From: Blastobasis lacticolella
Lineage: Eukaryota > Arthropoda > Insecta > Lepidoptera > Blastobasidae
Direction of reading: 5' to 3'
Assembly: GCA_905147135.1 (NCBI GenBank)
Contig: LR990042.1
Location: 7,803,545 to 7,867,544, forward strand
Length of the DNA stretch: 64,000 bases
The notes under the pieces were generated by a model that searched no databases, had not been told where the DNA came from, and saw nothing but the letters and a program-made list of their open reading frames with translations. Shown here piece after piece: positions 10,755 to 24,500 of the stretch. The position numbers and the translations under genes are program-made. How positions within the stretch are numbered: the first letter of the stretch is position 1; every line of letters starts with the position of its first letter.

Positions 10755-13700
10755 ATGCACAGCTTGCAAGTAAGTGATAGTGATATGGACGTTTTTGTAC
10801 GAAGTGTTAAGTGTGTTTTTGTAGTGAAGTTTATCTATCGGGATTTTGTATTAATGCTTTGCGTACTACCTGATAAACTTAAAACTCAATTTGATTTGAG
10901 TTCGATTCAATAAGAAATTAATACGAACGAACGCATAGTAGTCGCATAAATTCAACCGAAGAGGTTAATATTATGAGTAAAACGGTTAATATAACTTAAA
11001 ATACATTTCAATTTAAATACCAACATAATAATAGACCTATATTGAAGTACCCTAAAAGTACTGTTAAACGTGTGTCTTTCGAGCGTTGCGTGTAATGGGG
11101 TTGAAATATATAATTTATTAGAACTCATGTTTCAAGCCAAAGGAACGAATTCCCTTTGTCAATATAATTTTCGAAATATAAAAAGAAATTCAAATATTGA
11201 TTACTGACAAACAAATCTCTTTCCGAACTAAGTTAGTAGATACAGGTAGAGAAGCCAAAAATTACAAGAGCCTTTATCCGGGACATGTATCGTGTTTTCG
11301 ATTCCTTATTGTGGACTGCTGTCGGTGACAGTGACCGTTGGTCCTTTCCCAAAGATTGCAACAATTAAATAAATAAAGTAAGTCTGAGTTAAGTCCATCG
11401 ACTTAATAAGAAGAAAAAGGGTACCGTGATCAGCCCATTTCATTCAGCGTGATAAACTTTCGGTCAGCCAGAATATAAGATTATCATGAGTAACCTTCGT
11501 GGCTGTTTAATGTTTATTTAATTATGCTAAGAAACTCTGACTAGGAACTACTAGTCGAATATGTGAAAATGTTGAGGATGATGCTTGAAAACCATGGTCT
11601 TAAACGAAATGTGGCGAAGATAGACTAGTTTAGCGCATGGATCACGTCAAATACTTGAGATCTATACTTAGCACCATCGATTATATTGTTAGCGATGTCA
11701 AAACCCGAATAACCGCAACTGGGCCCAGATGGTAGGACAAGAGGATTGGAGGAATGGACGGGTGCCATTTGTGACGTTAAAGGGACAGGTCTGTGAGACC
11801 ATCATTAGACCTGTCCTTCTAAACGGCAGCGAGACTTGACCTTTATTAGAGGGCCGTGCAGCATAAAAGGGAGATGTGCGTCACGAAAATAAAGATGATG
11901 CAGTGTATGTGTGGAGTTTCAAGCAAAGACCGCGTTCAAAGCGCCCACATTTCGCCAGTCTTTACATCTATGACATTGCAGATAAGATACAACAGTGTTC
12001 GATGATGTAGCCATGGCTCGCGTATCGCAAAATACGTGGGGAACTTATGTCGAACTCTACAACCGCTGTCAGGTACGGGAATAGAGGTCAGCTCTAGTAG
12101 CGAGGGTACCAGAAACAGTCGGATAACCCCTGACCAAGTTTACATATACTCAAATATTTTCTAAATTACTAAACTGATTTTAATGAAACAAATCGAACTG
12201 GCTCTCAAATAGAGAAACCCCCATCCAAATCGGTACATCTGTTCGGGAGGTACGATGCCACAGACACGCAAAGCCACAACCAAAGATACACACGTCAAAC
12301 TCATAACTCCCCTCTTTTTCGTTGGGGGCTATAAATAAAAGAAACATAATGCGAACGCCATAACTAGTTCAATAAACCACGTAAGAAATCCATTCTAACA
12401 ATCAAGTTGTCACAACAAAACCGCAAGAATCACGTACGAATCGCGTACTTATGAGTAAAAAGCCTCGATCGGCGTTCCGCCTTATTTGGTGCGTATTGTC
12501 GCAAAACGTGGCGAGGACGCAACCTGCTACTACTTCTGATATTATAGAGTATGGAACTAAGTATTCAATGATGTAAGTGGCAATAACTTGTGGTTAGACT
12601 TTAATTTACGTCCTACTGTTTGATCAAAAGTAGATACCGGTAGGAAATTATGGTATGCTACAGCAAATAAAAGTATAAAACAAGTTGAAATGGAAAATAA
12701 TTTTTATACCAAGCTTTTATAGCGCGATCTGTATGATCAATCAGAGTATTTGTCAAGTCTAATCTAACGAGCCCAAACTAGATGGGTTTACCATGCGTAG
12801 TTTAGGAATTTAGATGCATTGTCGCTGAATATATTTTCTTACGAACAGACTGAGGACAGGTGAAACTAAATAAAAGCTTGTAATTAGTGTGTGTTTAGGG
12901 CAAAATTTGTTCTTGAAAGACATTTTATCGACGTCCATTTCTACCATCGGTAGCAGGATTTACTGCCGCGACCGCGAAGATGGAATCCTCGTCTTATCTA
13001 TATCTAACGCCAAGTAACGCTGTTTGCAATGTTGTGTTATGGTTAAAAGGATAAGTTAACCAGCACCTATGAGGCATATCATCTTAGTCCTCACAGTGAC
13101 AACATATTTGCGGTTCTGCATTTTTGTTACACGAAAACTAAGTGCAATCGTAGATGTTGTGGGCAACAGTTATCGTTTTTCATAAGGTCGCGGTCGCTTT
13201 CTTCTCGTTAGTAATTGACAAGTATAAAAATACACTAATTAAAGACAGGAAAGGATATTGTTGCTTGAATCAATCTATTAATAGAAACTCGTACATTACC
13301 TATGTTTTATTTTGAACTATTCTTAGGAACTAACTCGTCAACCATATTATTAAGTAATTTACCATCAGTTAAATATTAGCTCTACCAAAAGGACTTCTCA
13401 ATGCCATTGATTTGATTGATTATTTAAGATAAGATAAAATTGATTTTTCCTTATCTCGTCAACTATATACATAACAATTAAGAACAAGCTAGCCTCTAAG
13501 AAGAACATCATTCAAGAAGGAAATAACCAGGAATTACAACGCGCAAGCTTCCTGCGTTTGTTTTTACGTGTTCTATTGTTCTATTTGTAGCATCTCACAT
13601 ATGATCCAATTCTGACATCCCACCATACATGTATTACACGCATTGTTGGCAGTTGTGAATGAGATGTACGCTTCTATTGGTACTGACAATATCTTGTATC

Positions 13701-16700
13701 AGCTCGCTAAGTTTGCGGTGGACTGTGAACTACAGGTTCCTATCGCATTTTGACAAACAATTCAAATGTGATAAGAAATAGTTAAGTGTTACACACAATA
13801 CTAGCGGGATCTTTGATTAATAAATTAATAGTTCTGCGATTTCAATGATAAATAATTAGTTATCATCACATTAGATATTAGTTTTCTGGCACCCATAACG
13901 CTGTGTCAATTGTCGAAGCATATTCATTCATTCATTCATGAGTTGTTGGTTTTCTGGTACTTAGGTGCAAGTATTTTATTTCCTGTGCCTAATCAATGTT
14001 ATTCGAAGTATTAAGTAATTGATTATTAATTTTATATATTAGAGCATGTATGAGAAGGAGCATGTTTATCAATCAAGTGGACTTATTATGGTTTCTGCTT
14101 ACCAATATTTAAATACGTTCTCAAATGAAAAATATTTTTTAACAAGTTTTTATAGCGCGGTATGTATGCGGTAGTTACTCATCAAGACCTTTCATAAAGA
14201 GCCCAAACACGGTAGAGTTATCTTATTGCTTTCATTGGCCTTATATACCAGCTCCATGGTAATAAATCAACGCATTGTTATCCAAGTTACCAAATTTCAC
14301 TTAAATTAAACGCTAGGAAGTGGGTCAAATTAGGATTTCAAGATTTGACCCGAACATATTAAATTTTTACATACCAACGAACAATGCAAGTTAATTAAAA
14401 GCTTGTAGAAATACATAATATACACACATACGTTCGAAAAACATAACCCTCCTTTTAACGTACTCGGGTAAAATTACGGGACGTTGTCAATTATGTACGA
14501 AAATAAAACACTACAACACTCGGATTAACATAGTAATAAAAATTATTATGTTAATCCGAGTATGGTATGATTGTTCTAAAGTCAAGGATATACACAACAT
14601 AAATAGATCAGTTCGGAAATACATCCTGATATATATCAGTCTATTCTTAAAAGAGTAGATTTGTAGATAATATTGTTTGCTTAAAAGGGTTTAAGATATG
14701 TATATTGTGTTAGAAAAAGTTAATGTGAAGTAGATTAGACTCTGATTAGGTTCTGAGTATTTTATTTTATCTTTAACAGTATCATTAGATGTTAGACGTT
14801 TTATAGGATAATTATTACATTGGCATTACAGCGCCATTGAAACTAAGTGTCGCCATTTTGAAATGTCACTTTTTTGTCAACAAGCGCCGCCGTCGCCGGA
14901 CCTGCCAACATAATAACATAGGTTTAATCCTGCAAAGGATTGCCTTATCCTGTACATCGCCTTGACCAAGCGGACCTCGGGCTCTCGTGTGCGAGAACAC
15001 AACCGGGACTTAACGCAAAGATGATTATTTAGATGTCTCCTAGTTCGGCACTGCCCTGTGTCTTATGTAGCCGCCTTTGAATATCAATAAATAAAATTTT
15101 CCAGGTACTATCTCTCGTCGCGTTCTGCGCCTGCGCCAGTGCCGGGTACATCGGCGGCTATGGCGGTTACGACGGCTACAGCGGCGGTGGCGGCGGCGAT
15201 GGCGGCGGCGACTATGCCGGCTATGACGAGGGACATGGACATGGAGATTATTACGTGAGTCTTATGTACAAAAGTTAAGCAAACGCCATGAGGTATTTGG
15301 ATGGGTGACCGTTTCGTGGTTATCATCATCGGTCTGTGCTTTTTTGTAAGAACTAGCCAGGCATTTCATCGCTATATCACCTGGTGGTAAATGATGATGT
15401 GGCCGACGATGGAGCTATTATTATTTTAAGATTATCATATTAGCCTGAATTATCCCACTGCTGGGTGCTATTCGCGATCTTATGCCATTCTCGGGATGTA
15501 TACAGGGTGAAAAGATTTTAGGGAGAAGAACGGGATAACATAAAATGTGGTCCAAGCGGTTGAAGTCGCGGGCAAGATCTAGTATTAAATCGATGTGTCA
15601 CACAAAATATGTAAAAGAAATCAAAGACACAAATGATAGTTTGAAAATGGTTTATATGTATAACTGTACTATGTTGTCTTTTACAAAGTCATACTTTAGT
15701 TCCAATATTTTATGAGTGTTTACTTTTTATATGCCATTGAGTATACAGAGCGTAACTCATGACATAACCAACAAAAAATATAATTCAATTTCATTGAGAA
15801 CTTCACACAATATTACTCAACCATGACTCTGTTTATGGTTGTCATTTTATTATTGTCGATGATATTATAGTATCTGTTAAACCATGTACAGTCGCCTGCA
15901 ATGTGACCGGACCCCTGAACATACGATGTCGGCTGTAAATTATGCTTCGTAGAGCGTCGTCTCTGTCGCACGCGTGTAAGTAAATACGAAGCCGAAATTA
16001 GCCGATGTGCATTATTTACCACCGACTGTAGTACAACAGCTGTCATAATTTCGTTATGCCCACGAAATAAAGATCGCGCTGTTGCGCATAACGTAAAATG
16101 AACTTTATGTCGTGGGCATAAGAAAACGATGACAGCTGTCAAATGTGGCCTATTATATCTCGACAACCTTAGGTAAATTAGGGTGTATTTGTTTTCCCAG
16201 AGCGATTCGAGACTTGCTACCAAGGCCATCGTAGTAGATGTAGTTGAATTAAAAAATACGCAAACGTGCCGCCTATTATAATGAGCCTATAGGCAGGAAT
16301 CCATACATTTTTGCGTATCATCTTTTACATAGTCATACCTTCTGTCATTTCGTCACAAGTAATACTATGTCGTTGACATTAACTGATGCAAGTTCGGAAA
16401 TCATTTGCTGACTCGAGCACTGTGACGCATCGTCGGAGGAAGTGAAAAATTACTACCTATGTGTTTTGAATAATAGAATCTAGACATAATTGGATGTAAA
16501 ATAATTTAGGATATTAGTTTTTAACTTTTGTTCATTTTGGATTTTGTGATATTTATAATTCTAACAAATAAGGCACGATAAACTTAGGTACCTATTATCT
16601 GCAAAAGAATAAATAGACTTTTTTAAATAATTCTATATTATATAAATATAATCTAGATGTCTGTGATACTTATTACCGTTTTCACTAACTCTTTGGCTAA

Positions 16701-17905
16701 AGACCATTCTTAAGAAAACGTCGCTCGCAAATAAAAAGGTAGCACGCGTTGATGTCTTTTGTACTTATGGAACAACGCTTGCTCTGGCAATTTCGTGACG
16801 ATGTTCTTACTATCACTGTATATAAAATATATACAGAATAGATATTATCATATTTTATAATGATATTATCATAATCATCATCAGTATCTTCTTGCCTATA
16901 TGCCTCTAGGTGGGGTCGGCACAAACAGTATAAACTCTTTTTTATCCGTTTCAACTACACCTCGGCTAGGCGTCACTCGTTTCATTCATCTTTTCTTTGG
17001 ACGGCATCTACTTTGCGTTAGTTATATCCAAGTTCTATGGCATACATCCCTCCGGTTAATATCGCACGTTAACAACCTATTGCTCCTCATTTTTTCCGTC
17101 ACAGACGCTACTTTTACTCTTTCCCTGATGTACTCATTTTTAATGTAGTATTCATTTTGTATTTATTTTGTTCTAGGCGTACCCCAAGTATACATTCGAC
17201 TACTCGGTGAACGACCCACATACTGGAGACCATAAGAATCAATGGGAAACCCGCGATGGCGATGTTGTCAAAGGTAATTTATACACTATCTTACACTTTT
17301 TGAATTCTAAATTGGTCATATTGAGTTTGAGTCTAGAAAAATAGAATAGCACCAAGCCACACATATCGTAAAATGTGATCCTAAATAATGTTTGTCAATT
17401 AAATCTGAATGCATTTTCATAGCATTGATTTCCAGTAAAATAATTTATTAAGGTTTGAGGGAAATCTCTACCTCAATAAAATATGTGGTTTATTAGTACG
17501 TGAATAAGGTTTAGCAGATGCCGAATGACGTCATGATTCATGCCAAAATAACAAAGTTCTAGCCCATAAATATCTTCTTTGGTTTAAGAGATATCGTGAA
17601 AATTTCTTCACAAGTTACTCATGTCTACTATCATAAGCTACTGAAAAGTTACCTAGCAAAAATTGTGAGACGTTCTCAATGACATCGCAAACCTGCGCCA
17701 TCTATCGCAATCGCTCGGAACTACAGCAACAATTACCTTGCTTGCAGGTTCATACTCGCTTGCCGAGCCCGACGGCACGACCCGCATCGTCGAGTACACC
17801 GCTGACAAGGTGCACGGCTTCAACGCGGTGGTCAAGCGCATAGGCCACGCTCACCACCCCCAGGTCTACGGACACGAACAAGCTGGTTACTACGGATACC
17901 ACTAG
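10755..17905 (+). CDS. CPR gene 1: RR-2 cuticular protein, 139 aa, four coding exons
   Basis: Exons by hand: 10755-10769, 15105-15254, 17177-17273, 17748-17905; all introns are GT-AG and the frame is continuous. Signal peptide at residues 1-18 ([18 protein letters not shown]). Residues 19-55 are a Gly/Tyr-rich arm with [15 protein letters not shown]. Residues 56-118 are an RR-2 chitin-binding domain: [17 protein letters not shown], then [20 protein letters not shown] and [15 protein letters not shown], with the expected aromatic and Gly positions. The tail is His/Tyr-rich, ending QAGYYGYH. Known RR-2 proteins are secreted by epidermis and bind chitin in hard cuticle; that role is inferred from the family. 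The first coding exon is only 15 nt, and introns 1 (4.3 kb) and 2 (1.9 kb) hold repeats. The RR intron is phase 1 before SYS. UTR exons and alternative starts were not tested. Confidence 0.93.
11567..12060 (+). pseudogene. Decayed RTE-type LINE fragment in intron 1 of gene 1
   Basis: Across several frames I read pieces of the ORF2 region after the reverse transcriptase core: [18 protein letters not shown], then DVKTR-like and WARW-like pieces, and [15 protein letters not shown] before a stop. Intact RTE elements have the order YETTIRPVLLYGSE then MLRWMCG; here the latter reads [20 protein letters not shown] in another frame. Multiple stops and frameshifts show an old dead copy in sense orientation. 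Confidence 0.65.
12130..12345 (+). repeat. Unclassified dispersed repeat (family K)
   Basis: The stretch with ACTGATTTTAATGAAACAAA and GTTGGGGGCTATAAATAAAAG resembles the region at 24405-24605 (GATTTTGATGAAATCATT) and the end fragment at 59100-59185. Short noncoding repeat within intron 1 of gene 1. Confidence 0.4.
13081..13180 (+). repeat. Dispersed repeat (family J), copy 1
   Basis: About 85 bases (TTGCGGTTCTGCATTTTTGT and nearby) match 61465-61550 (TTGCAGTTCTACATTTTTGT) in the same orientation. Lies in intron 1 of gene 1. Class unknown. Confidence 0.5.
14518..14561. repeat. Near-perfect 44-base hairpin
   Basis: ACTCGGATTAACATAGTAAT faces ATTATTATGTTAATCCGAGT around an A-rich loop of about four bases. 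It lies in intron 1 of gene 1. Likely a tiny MITE or its excision scar. Confidence 0.7.
14926..15030 (+). mobile_element. SINE family B, 3' tail fragment
   Basis: CGCCTTGACCAAGCGGACC, CTCTCGTGTGCGAGAACACAAC and AACGCAAAGATGATTATT match the tail of the full copies. It ends 75 bases before exon 2 of gene 1. The head and body are missing. Confidence 0.65.
15255..17176. other. Intron 2 of gene 1: repeat content
   Basis: Contains a repeat-like CCCACTGCTGGGTGCTATTC at about 15460 (resembles LINE 3' ends), a hairpin at 16034-16140, and a dispersed-repeat-like block at 16880-17150 with CTAGGTGGGGTCGGCACAA. No exon-like signals other than the flanking gene 1 exons. Confidence 0.45.
16034..16140. repeat. 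Hairpin MITE-like element
   Basis: The arm ACAGCTGTCATAATTTCGTT with ATGCCCACGA faces TCGTGGGCAT with AAGAAAACGATGACAGCTGT. Arms are about 30 bases around a 45-base loop. Part of the loop (GCTGTTGCGCATAA) also occurs near 22605. Confidence 0.65.
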
Positions 17906-18152
17906 ATGGCGCCACCAAACTGACTTTGTAAATAGGCGATGGTATTGCTACGAATAATTTATTGATTGGATTATAGTATATGAGCTAGTTAAGTGTGCTC
18001 TCTCTTTTACAGTACTAAGCCGCCTACTTTTGCGATGACTTGGTACTTGATTGCATTGTTAGTGGATTTATTCATAATGTTGTAAATTATGTTATACTTA
18101 GCTGCGATCAAGTACCCCTAAGATTATTTTGATAAAACATTTGGAAGCCATT

Positions 18153-18158
18153 AATAAA
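18153..18158 (+). terminator. Polyadenylation signal AATAAA, gene 1
   Basis: First canonical AATAAA downstream of the gene 1 stop (248 bases after the TAG). Position is consistent with a short 3' UTR. Confidence 0.55.
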
Positions 18159-21100
18159 AACCTACTTTATTAAATGCACCTGTGATATTTCAACATCTGA
18201 TAGGGAAAATTAATTTAACCAAGTGGATTATAAAAAATATACAATTCCATGTCTAGTATGATAAGCAATGCAATGTTTTATGAAAAATAAAACTGTTATT
18301 TTTATACAACGAATGAATAAAAATAAAAATTAAAAAGACTTACAGTTAGTTTAATTTGCCTATACTATTACTGTCACTAAAATCACCTGTTTATCATGGA
18401 TTTGTTAAAGAGACAGATTACCCTCACATTCCCTATCCGCCAACTATATGGCTTGACATTCCACTATTTATTGCACATCCACTTCTATTTAATATTTTCA
18501 CACTTTATAGGTGTACATCATAGCAACATAGCAACAGTAAAAGAAAGCGAATGTATGAAATATGATTCCTGATGAAATTCATCATCGTTACGATAACACT
18601 TGAAGCATGAAACTTAGTTAGACACTTATGCAGATAATTAATGAGTTATTTAAAACAGAGTTTCCCGCTTTTACATTGATCGGTACAAAGAAATCTAAAT
18701 TGATCGTTAAAACATTCTTTGGAAATTAATTTTACTGAAAACCAGTCACTAAATTTACCAATGGTACAAATTTTTGTAGGAAGAAACGTCATCTACTGTT
18801 ATGCCAAAAATATTCTTGGATTAGTCTCTGAGGATTCGTCATTATTATATTTCATATTAAAGATAAATACTCGTTAACGTTCACAAGGATATCTACTACA
18901 GCGGTTCAATGGAACTAAAATTAATAAATGAACCAAATATAGAAGTATTAAGTAAGACGGAAATCGAGCAGAGGATTTTCCAAAAACAGCAGAATATCCC
19001 AGAATAATAAACTATACTTCCGACCATAAGATCGTGAATAAATATTGATTCAATAGGTATAGGAATGTGTACAGTATACTTAACTTGTGTTCTATCATAG
19101 TTGTTATACAAGGTGTAGATACACTAATGACTAATTGAGTAGGAATACTAAATAAAAAGCGGTGTCTTTTGACTGTCCGATAGTATCAGTTCTCAGTGCT
19201 AGTCTATCATGTTAGCATGCCACGGTTGTTACATTTCATATTATACGCATAGTACGCTTATCGTTAATCTTCCCCAGTTCCGGGATTTTAAGTGATATTC
19301 TTCAGCGTTTACAATGACCACAATGAAAGTGTAAAAAGCTTAAAATTAAACTGGTAGTTGGGTCCACCTAACCATGTAGGAGGAACTAATGGCATCAGTG
19401 GTTAACGTGGCAAATTTTAGTTTTCAATGTTGAAGTATGTTGGAGTGAAATAAGATTTAGTCACTAGGATAGAGAAATGAATGCTGTGCTGGTTATATTG
19501 ATTGAGGATGAATGAGTTGAGATTAAAGAAAAAGATATGTATTTGTGACAGGAGTGAATGAAAGCGTTGGAAGGGAAACACCGGAACGTAGATATCACGA
19601 TAACAAATCGGAGATATTTTAAAGAAAGGTCAGGTCAAAAGCCAAGAGCCGCGACTCTAAACCAACAAACATGTCTAAAAGGTAGATAAATGTCAAAAAG
19701 CAAGAGATATTTGACTAGACAAACGATGTGGCCTCTGCCTACCACTACGGGAAAAAGGTGTGACGTTATGCATGTACTTAATGTTTTTGTTATAAGCACG
19801 TGAGAATTTAGCCGTATGGTATCTGGCAGAGATGAGTATGGCACTATTTCCTTTGCCTTGCGGGTGTCGTACAAGGCCACTAATGTCTCAGAGGCAGACC
19901 AGCTAGAACATTCAACAATTGGCATCAGCATTTTTTGTTAACACTGCGATCTAAAACCCATCTGACAGATACCTGATAGATATTGTGTAATGTACAGATG
20001 AGTAATTTATTACATTACACATTCCCATTAGTGCATATTACATGGCAAGCAGATGGATAGATATCAATGGTCTTGCGATTGATTAATGCCAGCAGCAACG
20101 GTATTAGACTTCATACGCATCACGCTATTACCATTTGTAATATGTACTAACTTTCATGCATTTGCATGCTCAGCTGCGTTTGAGAGTTATAACAGTTTGA
20201 TAATTACATGTCGAGATTGGCAAGCGACTCTATCTATGCCAATAAAATTAATTAAGAGGACGGTATTTTTACGGCTTTGTTAAATATAATATATATTGTT
20301 GTAGAATCTAAGTAAGTAAGTAAAAACTCTTCATTGCATGTATGACATAAATGTAATGAGAAACGTTCAAACAAAGCCGTATTTTTTCCAAAACCGCTTT
20401 GAAATTTTATGATTTTAAGAAAGTATAGGTATATAGCTGGAACTAAGACAGTTCTTGTAAAAGACCAACGAAGACTGCCTTGACAAGGTGCTGCAGATTA
20501 TTGCAACCGTTAATTTTCGCTTTGAGATTCTTGATTCCAGATTCTTAATCCTTCAGATTTTTATCTTAGCGTCCGATGGTCTGATCCTTACAGGATTGAG
20601 ACCATAACCTTAATTTTTATTTCGTTAATACCTTAGTCTTGTCATGTCCGGAATAAAAGGCTTAATTTATTAAAATTATAAGGATAAATTATAAGGATAA
20701 ATGTATTAAATACTAACATGAAGACTATCAAGTTTTGGTGATAATACGACCGAAAGAAAAGTGCTGGGTATTGGACAGGGGGCTTTTTACTTAGCTGGAA
20801 AGTGTCTATAAATCACATAATAAGTGGATATTATTGTTTTGTAATTGAAGCGCAACTGGATTAATGCATTTTAGAATTCCTCGCATTTAATTGTTTCACA
20901 GGTGTGAAAAATAAAGTATTCACCACTGAGATGAAGCCTGTGTTACTCCTGGGTGGCTGGAATACCTTACTACACTGTTCAGGTTCCAATTTGTCGCCCA
21001 CAACTTAGGACACTGCTTTAGCCTATTGGTGTTTAATCTACTATTTATTTCTTTTAAGACACAATTTTCGTGATTTATACAGACAAGTGATTGTCCGTTA

Positions 21101-21398
21101 ACTGATTATTGATCATTCGCAACACCTACACCTAATATGTATAAGTTGAAGCTGCTACAATTAACTTTACCACAATTTCCCTGTCCAAGAGGACAATACA
21201 ATTACTTGCAAATAACTTTAAACACAAAAGAAAGCAGATACGCGGATAATGAGGGAAGTTGTATTGTTTGCCAAGTGTATCCGCAAACTAGCCCCGATTA
21301 AAAGCGAATGTATCCTAGATCATCTATCTAGTGACCGTGTGTGCATTGTCTGGTAAGTAACACCCTCGTATGTGAATGCATCCAGTGCATGTGTGCGT
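18159..21398. other. Intergenic region between CPR genes 1 and 2
   Basis: AT-rich, about 3.2 kb. It includes a family A repeat fragment at 19811. Short ORFs show no conserved motif, signal peptide with splice context or RR motif. No gene recognised. Confidence 0.5.
19811..19972 (+). mobile_element. Family A repeat, 5' part
   Basis: GCCGTATGGTATCTGGCAGA, GCGGGTGTCGTACAAGGCCACTAATG (in two words), GGCATCAGCATTTTTTG and ACACTGCGATCTAAAACCCATCTG match the family A copy at 6959 with many substitutions. The 3' part is absent. Confidence 0.6.
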
Positions 21399-21400
21399 TG

Positions 21401-21407
21401 ATAAATA
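21401..21407 (+). promoter_or_regulatory. TATA-like box, CPR gene 2
   Basis: TGATAAATAGC lies about 170 bases upstream of the predicted gene 2 start codon. Just downstream the sequence turns GC-richer (CAGCGCAGTCGCGTTGG). No clear TCAGT initiator at ideal spacing, so support is moderate. Confidence 0.4.
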
Positions 21408-21576
21408 GCACAGCGCAGTCGCGTTGGTCCGTTTTCTAGTAGCCCCGACCTTGGAATCGGTCACTTTTCAAGTTTATTATGTAGAGGAGCAATGAAATAA
21501 AATAAAAGTTTAAAAAAGTTAATCTTGTGATGGTTATTGGTGACAGCAACCTTTGAACTGGATGCTGGAGACGTAA

Positions 21577-24500
21577 ATGAAGACATGGGTAAAGTGTTCG
21601 CGTTTTCGGTTAGTGATTTTTGATTGTCTAGAATGTAGATTGGAAAGTTTAGTGTTAGAAATTTTAGACTGTGGAAATGTTTTTGTTACATTATTTTTGT
21701 ACTGCGTGTAATTTTCATTACCTACTAATTTTGAGTACACTAGTTTCACTTTAATATTTTAATTAGTAAATTTTTAATCTTTATACTCACTTAAACATTT
21801 ATCATTGTAGCTTCTCTTGGCAAATCTGATGGTCTTAAAATGCCAAGAAGAAATTATAGAAGACCTATTAACGGAACCTGATACCACCATAGTAAGTTTT
21901 ACCCCATATTTTACTTTGTAAGAACGTTTTTCGTAAAACTTTATTTAATAATATTAATTTGAAAATGTAAATAAGCTGTGTGATGTCCGGTAGTGTAGAA
22001 TTCACAAATTCCTGGTATTTACTGGTTTTGTCCAACTGTGTTAGAAGCAGGATCTACATATTTAACTGCCAACGAAACAAGAGAGGTGTTATAATTTTGA
22101 CGTGTTTTCTGTGGATCTGTGTATATGTCTGTCTGTGGCATCGTAGCTCCAAACAGATGAATCAATTGCAATTAGAATTTCCTTACTTGAAAGCCAGTTT
22201 AATCAAGTGGTCTTTAGCTTTGTTTTATTGAAATCGGTTTAGAGTAGTAGAAAATATTTTAGCATACATTTGAGTACTTGGTTAGGGGTTTTCCGACATT
22301 TTTCAGTCGGTTACTATTAACTACGATCGCAATCATACCCGCGCATGCCTGCCTATGTCTGAGTATTCACCATTAATCATAATAGTTATGAACGATAGTC
22401 AACGCTTTCCTAACGTGGGATCATACATATTCGTTTGTCACCAACTTGGTATTAATTAGGTGCCACACGTAACTACAACATTTCCTTTATGCATTGATTT
22501 ATTACATTATGTCTTCACAATTTAAAAAGCGAATGCATTGAGTTATGAAGAATGCGCTCAACGTCATTTTTTTTCAAATGTCAATCAGCTGATATTCGCA
22601 CAGCTGTTGCGCATAATTTATACATAATACATCATACCAGTCGTTTCGCATTCAGCGCACAGTTTCACTTAACGAGATCATCTGTGCGATGCACGCAAAA
22701 TTTCGCTGAAATTATGAAGATTTAGCCTCGCAATGTAAGATAGCGTCATTGACTTTATAGATAGAACATCCTAAATTCCATTGAATAATAATTTTTATAC
22801 ATAGGTTTAAATACTTTCGTGGTTATTCACTACTCTTTTGTAAAAAATATTTTCAGGTTAATTTTAGCCGTAGTATCAAATTTTTATTTTCATTGTATGA
22901 ATTGGCCAAAAATGTTAAGGCCACTGTAACTTAATTTCAATAATAATGAAATAATCATCTTATCGTCAACATCCCGGTTATTCACTCGTACGTGAGGGTT
23001 CGGGGTCTGCCTTGACCATGATCCAGGATTTGGCAGATAAGGTAATTACAGTAGAGCGAGTGCCATTTAATCTCAATGGACCGTGACCCTGTTAAAAAGT
23101 GAACTTGATCAGATTCAGGCATATGCCTATGCCCGATTTATAATTCAGTGATGGTACTTTTTTTGACCGCGAATATTACGACTTAGACATGAACAATTTT
23201 TTCTGGTGGTTTATGTTGACATTTTAATGGAAAAAAAGACTCAGCACAAAACCAACAATAACAATGATTAAACAAGAGTTACTAATGATATTAAAAGAGA
23301 TAAATTACTGCGACTCTGTCGCCTGTTAAATGATCTCTTGTTCATCTGTCTGTCTAACGAACAAGATAATTAATTTAGTAAGGTACTAAGGTGGATAGAT
23401 CGGATTTGCACGTTCATCATTTTATTTATTTGTTGCGAGAAGTTTCTCGTTAGCTTACAAGCAATGTAGGATATCGCTTAGTCATATTATAGTATAAACT
23501 TTATTTAACAATAAATCATAATTTGTAAACTAATAAGTAATCAAGAATTATCCTATAGATTAGAGAACATAGTTATAGTAAAATGTATGCGGCGCCGTAA
23601 ATTTTTCACATAAGCCTCTGTAATGTTACACACTGAAACATGCTTCTTGAGGAGGGAAGTTGGGACGAAACTATTTTAGACGACTATATTCCATTTCATA
23701 ATTAAAGTTGTTGTCGGTTACAAGTTTTCACTTAAAACTCTGTATCCTATAGATCTTGGCATGTGTTACAGCGAAAGGAAACAGAAAGGCACTCTGAAAC
23801 ATACTACCCTTTCCACGCCGGACTAATAGCGAACATCCATAAAATAAACTAGAATACTACCATCCCAGTGGTCAATCTCTTTTGCCAGGATCAGCTTTCC
23901 TACTTTTCCTCATCCACTTCGCCCAGTCTTCAGAGTCTCCTAGGGGCCTTATATTTATAACTGTTTGGGATGTTTCATATATTGTTCTTTGCAATAGCGA
24001 GGGAGATTTATATTTATGTAGAAAATATTATAATATTCATCTTGGCGTTAGTAAACATCGACGACATACTTCAATATACACTAACAGATGTTCTTACGGT
24101 AAGAGTAAACAAGTAAGTAATCATAAGGAAACCTGTACATTCAAGCGACAGGTCAAATCTGGTCAGGTTTTTAGTAGTTTTCAGGTCAGGGTATTAACAC
24201 ATTCACGGAGGTTAGATCGCAGTCACTCTATCTATAGTAATTACTTGATCTGCTAAATCCTGGATCATGGTCAAGGTGGACCCGATATTGACGGATATTG
24301 ACGATAAGATGATTATTATTATCCACTGTAATGTAGCTTATATTCCAGAATAGCCTACTAATATTATTAATGCGAAAGTTTGTAGAGATGGGTGGATGTT
24401 TGGATGAATGGATGTTTGTTACTCCTTCACACAAATCTTAACGGATTTTGATGAAATCATTACTTAAGTAATGTAGGTAGCTTGTAATACAGCATATATC

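Noticed and set aside
22855..22935. Possible signal-peptide exon (LILAVVSNFYF) after TATTTTCAG
   Set aside because: Phase does not fit the gene 2 RR exon, and the flanking sequence recurs at 44228, indicating a repeat.
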